Shown in pieces: positions 46,820 through 55,657 of a DNA stretch of 64,000 nucleotides (positions are counted from its first letter, which is position 1; each line of letters opens with the position of its first letter). The notes beneath the pieces are model-generated. The model made no database searches and had not been told where the DNA came from. It saw only the letters and a program-made list of their open reading frames with translations. Location: assembly GCF_006715165.1 (NCBI RefSeq), contig NZ_VFMS01000001.1, positions 372,001 through 436,000 on the forward strand, given 5' to 3'. A program made the position numbers and the translations under genes. This DNA is from Arthrobacter sp. SLBN-122. GTDB taxonomy: Bacteria > Actinomycetota > Actinomycetes > Actinomycetales > Micrococcaceae.

Positions 46820-48394
46820 GTGAACGATGCCGAAAACACCCAAAACTCTGCTTCCCAGCCACTGGAGGAGCGCGTCAACAACCGCTCCCAGCGGCCCAGT
46901 TCCAACGCCTTCAAGGCCTTCATGGCCAGCAACTGGGCACCGTCCAGCCAGGAACTTCCGGAGCGGGACGCCGTCGCCGGCTACGCCGCATCCCGGCGCA
47001 AGGCGATCTCTGCCCTCTTCAGCGGGGAACGCCTGGTCATCCCGGCGGGGCCGCTTAAAGTCCGTTCGAACGACTGCGACTACCGCTTCCGCCCGCATTC
47101 CGGCTTCGCCCACCTGACCGGGCTGGGCCTGGACCACGAACCGGATGCCGTCCTGATCCTGGAACCTGTTGAAGAAGGAAAGGGCGACGACGGCGGGAAC
47201 CACCGGGCGACGCTGTACTTCCGTCCGCTGGCCGGCAGGGACACGGAACAGTTCTACGCGGACTCCCGCTCGGGTGAATTCTGGATTGGCGCCCGCCCCA
47301 CCCTGGAGGAATTCGAGGCCCGGCTGGGACTGGCCACCGCTCACATCGACCAACTGGAAACGGCCATCACCAAGGACGTGGGCGCACCGGAAATCGGCGG
47401 CATCTCCATCCGGCTGGTCCGCAAGGTGGACGAGAACATTGATGCGCTGGTGGACACGGCCCGGTACAACACTGCCAGGGACCCCGAGAACCTGGACCTT
47501 GCCGTCCTGGATGCCCTGGACGAAAAGCTTTCTGAGGCTCTCTCCGAACTGCGCCTGCTCAAGGATGAGTGGGAAATCGAGCAGATGAAGACCGCAGTTT
47601 CCGCCACGGTGGAAGGGTTTGAAGAAGTGGTCAAGGCGTTGCCGCGGGCACTTACTCATGCCCGCGGCGAGCGGGTGGTTGAAGGAGCATTCTTTGCCCG
47701 CGCCCGCGAGGTGGGCAACGAGCTGGGTTACGACACCATCGCAGCGTCCGGCAACAATGCAACCGTGCTGCACTGGACCCGGAACACGGGGCGCATCCAC
47801 GCCGGCGAGCTCCTGCTCCTGGACGCCGGCGTCGAGGCCGACTCGCTCTACACGGCAGACATCACCAGGACACTTCCGGCCAGTGGCGCCTTCAGCGACA
47901 TCCAGCGCAAGGTCTACCAGGCGGTCCTCGATGCTGCCGATGCCGGGTTCGCCGCGGCCCAGCCGGGAACCAAGTTCCGGGACATCCACACCGCCGCCAC
48001 CACGGTCCTGGCCGAGCGCCTGGCCGAATGGGGCATCCTGCCTGTCAGCGTGGAGGAGGCAATCAGTCCCGAGGGCCAGCAGCACCGCCGCTGGATGCCG
48101 CACGGCACCAGCCACCACCTGGGCCTGGACGTCCACGACTGCGCCCAGGCCAAGCGCGAACTGTACCTCGACGGCATCCTTACTGAAGGCATGGTCTTCA
48201 CCATCGAGCCGGGCCTCTACTTCAAGAAGGAGGACCTGGCGATCCCCGAGGAATACCGGGGCATCGGCGTCAGGATCGAGGACGACATCCTCATGACCGC
48301 TGACGGCCCCGTCAACCTCAGCGCCGCCCTGCCGCGCAATCCGGAGGACGTGGAGGACTGGATGGCCGGCATCTACCGGACCGAAGAGGCCTGA
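46820..48394 (+). CDS. pepP: Xaa-Pro aminopeptidase (M24B)
   Basis: 524 aa. The N-terminal AMP_N domain (about 60-220) is followed by the M24 'pita-bread' domain with metal ligands in LLLDAGVEADSLYTADITR, HGTSHHLGLDVHD, TIEPGLYF and GVRIEDDI. It removes N-terminal residues before proline. The GTG start has a weak ribosome-binding site and GACGAT 6 bases upstream, possibly a leaderless -10. A strong terminator follows. Confidence 0.93.
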   Translation: MNDAENTQNSASQPLEERVNNRSQRPSSNAFKAFMASNWAPSSQELPERDAVAGYAASRRKAISALFSGERLVIPAGPLKVRSNDCDYRFRPHSGFAHLTGLGLDHEPDAVLILEPVEEGKGDDGGNHRATLYFRPLAGRDTEQFYADSRSGEFWIGARPTLEEFEARLGLATAHIDQLETAITKDVGAPEIGGISIRLVRKVDENIDALVDTARYNTARDPENLDLAVLDALDEKLSEALSELRLLKDEWEIEQMKTAVSATVEGFEEVVKALPRALTHARGERVVEGAFFARAREVGNELGYDTIAASGNNATVLHWTRNTGRIHAGELLLLDAGVEADSLYTADITRTLPASGAFSDIQRKVYQAVLDAADAGFAAAQPGTKFRDIHTAATTVLAERLAEWGILPVSVEEAISPEGQQHRRWMPHGTSHHLGLDVHDCAQAKRELYLDGILTEGMVFTIEPGLYFKKEDLAIPEEYRGIGVRIEDDILMTADGPVNLSAALPRNPEDVEDWMAGIYRTEEA

Positions 48395-48430
48395 CCCAGG
48401 CAGAAGCACTCCTGACCAGGGCCAAACAGC

Positions 48431-48473
48431 AAAGAGCGGGGCCGCCGGAATGAATCCGGCGGCCCCGCTCTTT
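48431..48473. terminator. Bidirectional terminator after pepP
   Basis: A 19-bp perfect stem (48431-48449 with 48455-48473) begins in AAA and ends in TTT, giving T-runs for both convergent genes. Confidence 0.9.
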
Positions 48474-48536
48474 GGTTCCGACGCCGGCAGGCCGGGCAGT
48501 GTCAGGCCGTCACTCCCAGGCTGCCTGCAATAGCTC

Positions 48537-49574
48537 CTAGTGCCGGTGCCCGCCCTGGTGCTGGTCCCCGTCAGGACCGTACTGGCCCTCGGCGGGGTTT
48601 TCGGCACCATGTTCTGCGTCCTGTCCCGGTCCGGGCTCCGCTGTTCCCTGCTGGCCGGGACCTCCGGCCGGACCCTGCGGCAGGCGGACGCCGTACTGCG
48701 GACGCCCGTCCGGCAGGTCCGGGTATCGGACCGCCCGGACCGGGCCCGCCGGCTGTGCCGGCTGCTGGTGCTGGCCGCCGTCGTACTGCTGGCCGCTGTA
48801 TTGCTGACCGCTGTGCTGCGGGGCACTGTGCTGCTTGCCGCCGTCGTCGGGGTAGCCGTGTCCATCCTGGCCGCGCCCATCCTGGCCGGGAACGTCCTGA
48901 CCCGCTCCGTCCTGGACGGATGAGCCGGAGGACCGCTGGCCGTAGGGGTCATTCCAGCCGGCGGGACGGGCCGGACCCTGCTGCTGCCCCGGCTGCTGCT
49001 GGTGCTGGTACGGCTGGTTGTAGTAGTCGTGCTGGGTGTACTGACCCTGGCCGGATGCGGCATCCGAACGGGTCATGGGCAGCTGCTGCAGCAGGCGCCG
49101 CGCCTCATGGGCGGCCTCGGGCGCAACAATGACGTCGTAGCTGGTGGCCACCACCTGGCTGGTGGACGTGAAGTCGCGCTTGCCGCGCTGCATGGCGTAA
49201 GTGACGATGCCGAACAGCATGAAAAAGGCCGCACCCATCAGCACGGACGTCATGATGGAGAAGTACCCGGGTGACGGTGCGAAGAAGGACAGCATGACGC
49301 CCACGAACAGGCCGAACCACATGCCGCTCAGCGCCCCCGAAAGGGCCACCCTGGGGTAGCTCAGGCGCCCCGTAACCCGCTCCACCATCTTCAGTTCGTT
49401 ACCCACGATGGACACCATCTGGACGGGAAACTGCTGGTCCGCGAGGTAGTCCACCGCCTTCTGGGCATCGAGGTAGGAGTTGTAGGAGCCTACGGTGTCA
49501 CCGGTGGGTACGGCACGGGCGTCATCCGTACCGTTGGGGCCACCGGCCCTGGGAGCACCAAAAATGTTAGACAT
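48537..49574 (-). CDS. General-stress-protein-17M-like membrane protein with Gln/Gly-rich tail
   Basis: About 345 aa. The first 170 residues resemble the general stress 17M domain (SYNSYLDAQKAVDYLADQQFPVQMVSIVG) with two membrane segments (LSGALSGMWFGLFVGVMLSFF and a second near VLMGAAFFMLFGIVTYAM). The rest is a long hydrophilic Gln/Gly/Pro/Asp/Tyr-rich tail, prion-like in composition. I chose the ATG at 49574; the ATG at 49595 is possible. The domain is known in M. tuberculosis Rv1234. The tail may mediate low-affinity assembly. Confidence 0.75.
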   Translation of the reverse strand: MSNIFGAPRAGGPNGTDDARAVPTGDTVGSYNSYLDAQKAVDYLADQQFPVQMVSIVGNELKMVERVTGRLSYPRVALSGALSGMWFGLFVGVMLSFFAPSPGYFSIMTSVLMGAAFFMLFGIVTYAMQRGKRDFTSTSQVVATSYDVIVAPEAAHEARRLLQQLPMTRSDAASGQGQYTQHDYYNQPYQHQQQPGQQQGPARPAGWNDPYGQRSSGSSVQDGAGQDVPGQDGRGQDGHGYPDDGGKQHSAPQHSGQQYSGQQYDGGQHQQPAQPAGPVRAVRYPDLPDGRPQYGVRLPQGPAGGPGQQGTAEPGPGQDAEHGAENPAEGQYGPDGDQHQGGHRH

Positions 49575-49639
49575 AACCCCATTCTTGCCCATCAAGGTGG
49601 GTGCTGCCTGTAAATTCAGCTAAAAGAGAGCAGACTCGG

Positions 49640-49645
49640 TAGCCT
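49640..49645 (+). promoter_or_regulatory. Putative -10 box of leaderless MgtE_N/CBS gene
   Basis: TAGCCT is separated by 6 bases from the GTG at 49652. It is 66 bases from the divergent stress-protein gene. Confidence 0.5.
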
Positions 49646-49651
49646 GTAGAG

Positions 49652-50935
49652 GTGAGTACAACACCTACCCGCGTCTTCGTGGCGCGCCTCCTGGGCCTCG
49701 ATGTTTTCGACCCGCTGGGCGACCGGCTGGGCCGGTTGCGCGATGTTGTTGTGCTGTCCCGCGGAACCCAGGGAGCCCCGCACGTGGTGGGCATCGTGGT
49801 GGAAGTCCCGGGAAAGAAGCGGGTCTTCGTGCCCATGACGCGCATTACCTCGATCGACCAGACCCAGATCATCTGCACGGGCCTGGTCAACCTGCGCCGG
49901 TTTGAACAGCGCGGAGCCGAAACGCTGGTGGTGGCCGAAATGTTCGACCGGCGGGTAACCCTCCGCGACGGCAGTGGCGACGCCACCATCGAGGACATCG
50001 CCATCGACCAGCACCGGTCCCGCGACTGGTTCGTCAGCAAGCTTTTTGTCCGCCGCGGCCATTCGCTGTCCCCCCTGAGCCGGCTGCGCCGCAACGAGAC
50101 CCTGATCATCGACTGGGCGGACGCCCAGCAGGGGCCGCGCACCGAACCGCAGGCCGCCACCCAGTTCGTGGCCAACCACGAGGACCTCAAACCCGCCGAC
50201 TTCGCCGAGGCACTGCAGGAAATGAGCGACAAGCGCCGATTCGAAGTGGCCAGCGAACTGCAGGACGAGCGGCTGGCAGATGTCCTCCAGGAACTGCCGG
50301 AAGACGACCAGGTTGAAATCCTCTCCGCGCTGGATGTCCAGCGCGCCGCGGACGTCCTGGAGGAGATGGATCCCGATGACGCCGCCGACCTCCTCGGTGA
50401 GCTCCCCTCTGCCCAGGCGGAGGAACTGCTCCAGCTGATGGAGCCTGAGGGCGCGGAGGACGTCCGCCGCCTGCTGGAATACGACGAGGACACCGCCGGC
50501 GGCCTCATGACCCCGGTGCCGGTCATCCTGCCGCCGGAAGCCACGGTCGCCGAAGCCCTGGCCCACGTCCGGCGGGAGGAGCTCTCCCCCGCCCTGGCAT
50601 CGTCGATCTTCATTGCCCGGCCGCCGCTGGAAACCCCGACCGGCCGGTTCCTGGGCGTGGTCCACATCCAGCAGCTGCTGCGTTTCCCGCCGTTCGAGGC
50701 ACTGGGAAACCTGGTGGACAAGAACCTCGAGCCATTGTCGGACCAGGCCCACATCAGCGAAGTGGCACGGACCCTGGCCACCTACAACCTGAACTCCCTC
50801 CCGGTGGTCAATGACGCCGGCCGGCTTGTGGGGGCGGTGACTGTTGATGACGTATTGGATCACTTGTTGCCGGACGACTGGCGCGCCAATGATGGCGAAG
50901 CCCCGATAAGAAAGCTCGGTGGCCGCATTGGCTGA
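49652..50935 (+). CDS. Soluble MgtE N-domain/CBS protein with PRC-barrel-like start
   Basis: 427 aa. The N-terminal 150 residues look PRC-barrel-like (LLGLDVFDPLGDRLGRLRDVVV). An MgtE_N superhelix follows (ELQDERLADVLQELPEDDQ ... EMDPDDAADLLGELPS), then two CBS domains (GGLMTPVPVIL and NLPLSDQ-like second repeat). The MgtE membrane channel is absent. It overlaps the DUF1003 membrane gene by 17 bases, so the pair may form one regulated membrane unit. M. tuberculosis Rv1232c/Rv1231c have the same arrangement. Confidence 0.85.
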   Translation: MSTTPTRVFVARLLGLDVFDPLGDRLGRLRDVVVLSRGTQGAPHVVGIVVEVPGKKRVFVPMTRITSIDQTQIICTGLVNLRRFEQRGAETLVVAEMFDRRVTLRDGSGDATIEDIAIDQHRSRDWFVSKLFVRRGHSLSPLSRLRRNETLIIDWADAQQGPRTEPQAATQFVANHEDLKPADFAEALQEMSDKRRFEVASELQDERLADVLQELPEDDQVEILSALDVQRAADVLEEMDPDDAADLLGELPSAQAEELLQLMEPEGAEDVRRLLEYDEDTAGGLMTPVPVILPPEATVAEALAHVRREELSPALASSIFIARPPLETPTGRFLGVVHIQQLLRFPPFEALGNLVDKNLEPLSDQAHISEVARTLATYNLNSLPVVNDAGRLVGAVTVDDVLDHLLPDDWRANDGEAPIRKLGGRIG

Positions 50936-51617
50936 TAACAGTGCTCCGAAGAACCCCAACCAGCGGAACCTGGCCAATACGGAATCAAAAGGCAGCCTCG
51001 ACACGCCCCTGAGCGCCCGCCAGCGGATCCTGCCCAAGTTCTCACCGGATCCGGACGCGTTCGGGCACGCCACCGAAGGCTTCGCCCGGTTCATGGGCAC
51101 CCCGCAGTTCCTGGTCTACATGACCGTGTTCTGCATCTTCTGGCTGGGCTGGAACACGTGGGCGCCCACGGAGTGGCAGTTCGACTCGAGGGACCTTGGC
51201 TTCACCCTGCTGACCCTGATGCTCTCGCTGCAGGCCTCCTACGCGGCGCCCCTGCTGCTGCTGGCGCAGAACCGGCAGGATGACCGCGACCGCGTTTCGG
51301 TGCAGCAGGACCGCCAGCGCGCCGAACGCAACCTCTCCGACACCGAGTACCTGACCCGGGAGCTCGCCTCCCTGCGGATCGCGCTGCGCGAGGTGGCCAC
51401 CCGCGACTACGTCCGGGCCGAACTGCGCTCACTCCTTGAGGACCTGCTGGAAGCCCAGGAGGAGCTGCGGACCCACGACGACACCGGAGCCGGTTCGCAC
51501 GAATCCCCACGCGACAAAGTGAAAGACAAGTTGCGCGAACAGCGGGACCGGCAACGGAGCCCGCGCACCCAGCAAATCCCCCGGGTAAAACCCGGCCATT
51601 CAACACAGGACCGCTAA
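50919..51617 (+). CDS. DUF1003 membrane protein
   Basis: 232 aa. Two membrane segments (FLVYMTVFCIFWLGWNTW and LGFTLLTLMLSLQASYAAPLLLL), then a helical charged cytoplasmic region. DUF1003 function is unknown. The GTG start lies inside the previous gene, and the stop TAA shares a base with the mrp ATG, so the three genes are coupled. Confidence 0.88.
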   Translation: MAALADNSAPKNPNQRNLANTESKGSLDTPLSARQRILPKFSPDPDAFGHATEGFARFMGTPQFLVYMTVFCIFWLGWNTWAPTEWQFDSRDLGFTLLTLMLSLQASYAAPLLLLAQNRQDDRDRVSVQQDRQRAERNLSDTEYLTRELASLRIALREVATRDYVRAELRSLLEDLLEAQEELRTHDDTGAGSHESPRDKVKDKLREQRDRQRSPRTQQIPRVKPGHSTQDR

Positions 51618-52759
51618 TGACCCAACCCATCGCCGGCACTCCGTTGGCTGAGGCAGTCAACGCTGCCCTGGCCACTGTGATCGACCCAGAGCTCCGGCGT
51701 CCCATCACCGAGCTGGGCATGGTGGACTCGGTCCAGGTTTCCGAGGACGGCAAGGTCACCGTGGCGGTCCTGCTCACCATCGCCGGCTGCCCGCTGCGGG
51801 ACACCATCACCGCCGATTCTCAGAAGGCCCTGTTCGCCGTCCCCGGCGTCACCGCCGTCGACATCGAACTCAAAGTGATGGACCAGGCGCAGCGGGATGC
51901 CCTCAAGGAGAAGCTGCGCGGCGCCGGCGGCCAGCGCAGGATCCCGTTCAACGAACCGGATTCCCTCACCAGGGTCTATGCCGTGGCCAGCGGCAAGGGC
52001 GGAGTGGGCAAGTCCTCGGTGACGGTCAACCTGGCCACGGCCCTGGCTGCCCAGGGCCTGCGCGTGGGCATCGTCGATGCGGACGTTTACGGCTTCTCCG
52101 TACCTGCGCTCATGGGCATCACCCAGGCACCAACCCAGGTGGACGACATGATCCTTCCCCCGGTTGCCTACGGGGTGAAGGTCATCTCCATTGGCATGTT
52201 CGTGACCGGCAACCAGCCTGTTGCCTGGCGCGGACCCATGCTGCACCGGGCCCTGGAACAGTTCCTTACCGACGTCTACTTCGGCGACCTGGATGCCCTG
52301 TTCCTGGACCTTCCCCCCGGTACGGGTGACATCGCCATCTCTGTGGCCCAATTGCTGCCCAAGGCAGAAATCCTGGTGGTCACCACACCGCAGGCGGCGG
52401 CCGCCGATGTTGCAGAACGCGCTGGCGCCATCGCCACCCAGACAGGGCAGAAGATCGCGGGCGTCATCGAGAACATGTCCTACCTGGAGATGCCCGACGG
52501 CGGCAGGATGGAACTTTTCGGAAGCGGCGGCGGGGCGGTGCTCACCGAGCGCCTCAGCGCCACGGTGGGGACGGACGTGCCGCTGCTGGGCCAGATTCCC
52601 CTGGACATCCAGCTGCGTGAAGGCGGGGACTCGGGGGTTCCGATCGTCCTGGGCCAGCCCGGTTCGGCGGGGGCTGTCGCGCTGGCAGGCATAGCAGGCC
52701 AATTGGCTGCCAAACCACGCGGTCTCGCCGGGATGAAGCTGGGGCTGCAGCCGCGCTGA
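51617..52759 (+). CDS. mrp: Mrp/NBP35-family P-loop ATPase
   Basis: 380 aa. An N-terminal MIP18/DUF59 domain (1-100) is followed by the deviant Walker A GKGGVGKSSVTVNLA and the DLPPGTGD motif. Such proteins carry Fe-S clusters to apoproteins (ApbC). The CxxC that normally follows ENMS is absent here (ENMSYLEMPDGGRMELFG), and the chain has almost no Cys, so a classic bridging Fe-S cluster is unlikely. It is convergent with tatB. Confidence 0.9.
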   Translation: MTQPIAGTPLAEAVNAALATVIDPELRRPITELGMVDSVQVSEDGKVTVAVLLTIAGCPLRDTITADSQKALFAVPGVTAVDIELKVMDQAQRDALKEKLRGAGGQRRIPFNEPDSLTRVYAVASGKGGVGKSSVTVNLATALAAQGLRVGIVDADVYGFSVPALMGITQAPTQVDDMILPPVAYGVKVISIGMFVTGNQPVAWRGPMLHRALEQFLTDVYFGDLDALFLDLPPGTGDIAISVAQLLPKAEILVVTTPQAAAADVAERAGAIATQTGQKIAGVIENMSYLEMPDGGRMELFGSGGGAVLTERLSATVGTDVPLLGQIPLDIQLREGGDSGVPIVLGQPGSAGAVALAGIAGQLAAKPRGLAGMKLGLQPR

Positions 52760-52787
52760 CTGGACCCGGTACTGCCGGCGCTGAACC

Positions 52788-53192
52788 CTAGGTGGCTTCG
52801 GTGTCGAACGGGGCGGTATCGCCCGGGGCCAGTCTCTGCACCACCCGTTCAGGACGCTGGGGAGCCGTATCTGCGGCAGCTGCGGCGCCGGAAACCGCGG
52901 CCACGGCGGCAGGGGCTCCTGAACTGACGGGCTTGGTGTCGTCGTCGAGCAGTGCTTCCTTGATGATACGGCGGGGATCGTACTGGCGCGGATCGTATTT
53001 CTTCCAGTCGACATCGTCGATGTCGATGCCCACTTCTTCCTTGATCTGTTCGCGCGCGCCGGACGCCATGCGGCGGAGTTCCTTGACCAGGTTTGCCAGC
53101 TTCTGCGTGTATTCAGGCAGCCGCTGGGGGCCGATCACCAGCACGCCAATGATCAGCAGAAGGATGAACTCCGGGCCGTTGATTCCAAACAC
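52788..53192 (-). CDS. tatB: Sec-independent translocase protein TatB
   Basis: 134 aa. The N-terminal membrane helix starts FGINGPEFILLLIIGVLVIGP, with the Pro/Glu features of TatB, followed by an amphipathic helix and a disordered Ala/Pro-rich tail. It forms part of the twin-arginine export complex; no tatA or tatC is in the window. TAATCT ends 7 bases before the GTG. Confidence 0.9.
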   Translation of the reverse strand: MFGINGPEFILLLIIGVLVIGPQRLPEYTQKLANLVKELRRMASGAREQIKEEVGIDIDDVDWKKYDPRQYDPRRIIKEALLDDDTKPVSSGAPAAVAAVSGAAAAADTAPQRPERVVQRLAPGDTAPFDTEAT

Positions 53193-53199
53193 TTTAGGA

Positions 53200-53205
53200 A
53201 GATTA
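53200..53205 (-). promoter_or_regulatory. Putative -10 box of leaderless tatB
   Basis: TAATCT on the minus strand is separated by 7 bases from the GTG at 53192, so tatB has its own promoter downstream of rseA. Confidence 0.5.
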
Positions 53206-53261
53206 CCCTCTCCGGGCTGCGAGTGACGATTCCCGTCCGGCAGACGGGGGAACAGTCCGTG

Positions 53262-54116
53262 TCACTGGGTGAACAGGGCCGCGATCTTGCTGATACCGCG
53301 CTCCAGCCGTGCCTCCAGGGACTCCGGGGCAGGACGCCCCGGCGTTTCCGGAACGGCCGCGTCAACCCCTTCCGTCGCGGTATCGGCAAGCTGCTCAAGG
53401 ATGGGCAGCGCGTCATCGGCCTGCTCAGGGGGCAGGTCGGAGCGGTAGGTAATGGTGAGGCCGGCGGCCCGGTAGGTGGCAGACCAGGGAGGGGTACCCG
53501 AAACCTGCAGCGGTGCACCCTCCTGGCCTGCGGCCTGGTGACCAACCGGGTGTTGTTCCGTGATGGTGGCGTGATGCGTACCGTCGGTGAGCCGCAGCTC
53601 CACCGCAGGCTGCCCGTCAACCACCAGCGCCCTGGCGGCTTCAAGGTGGAAGCCCATGGCCTCCAGCTCCGGGCAGGCCCACCCCTCCGACCGCAACGTG
53701 GCCAGCTGCGTGGCGGTCAGGTTCCGGCCGTCCGCGGGAGTCTGGGACGAGACGTGCGAAAAGGCCGCTTCGGTTCCCGCCTGTCCGCCCGCGGCGGGAT
53801 CACCCGCTGCCGTGAAGGCGCCCACGGCCAATACACCGGCCGCCGCCATGGTCCCGCCCGCGGCGAGCCCCAGCGCATGGGCGGCCATGCGGGAGGTCCC
53901 TCCCTGCTGCACAGGCGTTGGGGGCTGGGCAGCCAGTTCATGGGTACGTGCCAGGAGCCGTGCCGTCAGGTCCTGGCTGGCGGGCGGGATGGGAGCATCG
54001 CGCAGACGCTCAAGGTACTGCCGTTCCCGGCGCACGGCTGAAGCACACTCCTGGCAAACCTCCAGGTGGCTGCCGGTGCGCTGATGCCTGCCGCCGAAAG
54101 GAAATTGGGACCTCAT
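53262..54116 (-). CDS. RseA-like zinc anti-sigma factor
   Basis: 284 aa. Near the N-terminus it has HLEVCQEC (H17-x3-C21-x2-C24), the core of a ZAS anti-sigma zinc motif, but the upstream part of the ZAS domain is short. Then come a membrane segment (LGLAAGGTMAAAGVLAVGAF) and an extracytoplasmic domain. It follows the sigma gene by 7 bases, as expected for its cognate inhibitor. Name by context and motif only. Confidence 0.8.
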   Translation of the reverse strand: MRSQFPFGGRHQRTGSHLEVCQECASAVRRERQYLERLRDAPIPPASQDLTARLLARTHELAAQPPTPVQQGGTSRMAAHALGLAAGGTMAAAGVLAVGAFTAAGDPAAGGQAGTEAAFSHVSSQTPADGRNLTATQLATLRSEGWACPELEAMGFHLEAARALVVDGQPAVELRLTDGTHHATITEQHPVGHQAAGQEGAPLQVSGTPPWSATYRAAGLTITYRSDLPPEQADDALPILEQLADTATEGVDAAVPETPGRPAPESLEARLERGISKIAALFTQ

Positions 54117-54123
54117 GTGCCGT

Positions 54124-54738
54124 TCAGAGGATGCCGGCGATGCGCGGCAGCGCGAGCTTGCGGCGGGACTGCTGCGGGCGGGGGTCGCGGTGGGCCAGCT
54201 TTTCCCGGAGCATCGTCCGGCCGCGGTGGATGCGCGAGCGGACGGTGCCCAGCTTCACGCCCAGGGCCTCGGCGACTTCGTCATAGGACAGTCCCTCGAG
54301 GTCGCACAAAACAACCGCGGCTCGGAAGTCCGGCGGAAGTTCCTCCAGGGCGGCCTGTACGTCCAAATCCAGGTTGTTCAGCTCGAAGCTCTGCTCAGGC
54401 CCCGGCTCGCGGCCGGGCAGCCGGGACTCGGCATCCTCGGCCAGGGCGTCGAAGCGGATGCGCGTCTTCCGCCGGGCCTGGTCAAGGAACAGGTTGGTGG
54501 TGATGCGGTGGAGCCAGCCATCCAGCGTTCCGGGCTTGAAGTTCTCCAACGACCGAAAGACGCGGACGAAGACCTCCTGGGTGAGGTCCTCGGCGTCGTA
54601 CTTGTTGCCCGTCAGGCGGTACGCCAGCCGGTAAACCTTTGCCGAGTGGTTGGTGACCACTTCTTCCCAGGTGGGACGGACCCACCCATCGTCGGGATTG
54701 TTTACTGCAGGGACAGGTGCCACAACTGAAGATGACAT
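54124..54738 (-). CDS. sigE: ECF sigma factor, SigE-like
   Basis: 204 aa. Region 2 (YRLAYRLTGNKYDAEDLTQEVFVRVF) and region 4 (LPPDFRAAVVLCDLEGLSYDEVAEALGVKLGTVRSRIHRGR) are both clear, with a C-terminal basic tail. GAGGGGAG precedes the start. The neighbours (anti-sigma, tatB, O-methyltransferase divergent) match M. tuberculosis sigE, which controls the cell-envelope stress response. The htrA gene found between rseA and tatB there is absent here. Confidence 0.9.
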   Translation of the reverse strand: MSSSVVAPVPAVNNPDDGWVRPTWEEVVTNHSAKVYRLAYRLTGNKYDAEDLTQEVFVRVFRSLENFKPGTLDGWLHRITTNLFLDQARRKTRIRFDALAEDAESRLPGREPGPEQSFELNNLDLDVQAALEELPPDFRAAVVLCDLEGLSYDEVAEALGVKLGTVRSRIHRGRTMLREKLAHRDPRPQQSRRKLALPRIAGIL

Positions 54739-54967
54739 CGTCCACTCCCCTCGTGGAATGCTAACGCCCGGATACTGTTGACATCTCTGATTCGGCGCCG
54801 GTCACCTTTTGGATGAGCGGATATCAATCATGTCAAACTTGGCTGGGAATTTCCTGACCGCCGGCAAACTTCAGCCTTGGGCGCAACGGCGTCTTTCCCG
54901 GCCAGCCCGGCGGGACACAGTAGGCTTGAAGAGACATTCCCCCTTTACGCCCAGAAAGCGATAATTC

Positions 54968-55600
54968 ATGAGCGCCGACAAATCCAGCAGCTGGTCCTAT
55001 GCAGAAGATCTGCCCGCTGAGGACGAGGTTATGCTCCGGGCCCGGGAACGTTCTTTTGAATTGGGAGTAAGCGCCATCAGCCCCGGGGTGGGCGCCGTCC
55101 TCACGGTACTGGCTGCTGCCTCCAAAGCCCAGACCGCCGTCGAGATCGGCACCGGCGCCGGGGTCTCCGGCGTCTGCCTGCTGCGGGGACTGGGCCCGCA
55201 CGCCGTCCTGACCACCATCGACGTGGACGTCGAACACCTGAGGGCCGCGCGCGAAGCGTTTTCCGAGGCCGGCAGCCCCGCCAACCGGACCCGCACCATT
55301 TCCGGCCGCGCGGGAGACGTCCTGCCCCGGCTGACGGACGGCGCCTACGACCTGGTCTTCATCGATGCGGACAAGCCGGGCCTGCCCGGCTACGTGGAGC
55401 AGGCCGTCCGGCTGCTGAAGCCCGCAGGCCTGCTGGTCATCAATGACGCACTGGACAAGGACAAGGTAGCCAATCCCGCGGGCCGGGAGGCAACCACGGT
55501 GGTCCTGCGCCAAGTGGGCAGGGCAATCCGCGACGACGACAGGCTGGCTTCGGCAATGCTGCCCACCGGGGACGGCCTGCTGGTGGCAGTCAAGAAGTAG
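54968..55600 (+). CDS. SAM-dependent O-methyltransferase
   Basis: 210 aa, class-I methyltransferase of the catechol/caffeoyl-CoA type. SAM motif AVEIGTGAGVSG, then FIDADKPGLPGY and INDALD, holding the metal ligands. It is divergent from sigE, as in M. tuberculosis (Rv1220c). A TAGGCT box at about 54921 could be a -10 with a 35-base leader. The substrate is unknown. Confidence 0.9.
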   Translation: MSADKSSSWSYAEDLPAEDEVMLRARERSFELGVSAISPGVGAVLTVLAAASKAQTAVEIGTGAGVSGVCLLRGLGPHAVLTTIDVDVEHLRAAREAFSEAGSPANRTRTISGRAGDVLPRLTDGAYDLVFIDADKPGLPGYVEQAVRLLKPAGLLVINDALDKDKVANPAGREATTVVLRQVGRAIRDDDRLASAMLPTGDGLLVAVKK

Positions 55601-55612
55601 GCAATGCCAAAA

Positions 55613-55650
55613 GGACAGGGTGCGCAGCCCGCGGGCTGCGCACCCTGTCC
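55613..55650. terminator. Bidirectional terminator between O-methyltransferase and DUF3117
   Basis: A perfect 18-bp palindrome (55613-55630 with 55633-55650) has only GC between its arms. It sits between convergent genes; T-runs are weak. Confidence 0.75.
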
Positions 55651-55657
55651 GGCACGA

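Noticed and set aside
46739..49063. Upstream extension of the PHP frame to over 1000 codons
   Set aside because: The extension is antisense to pepP. The PHP domain begins exactly at the GTG at 46738, which has a good -10 box.
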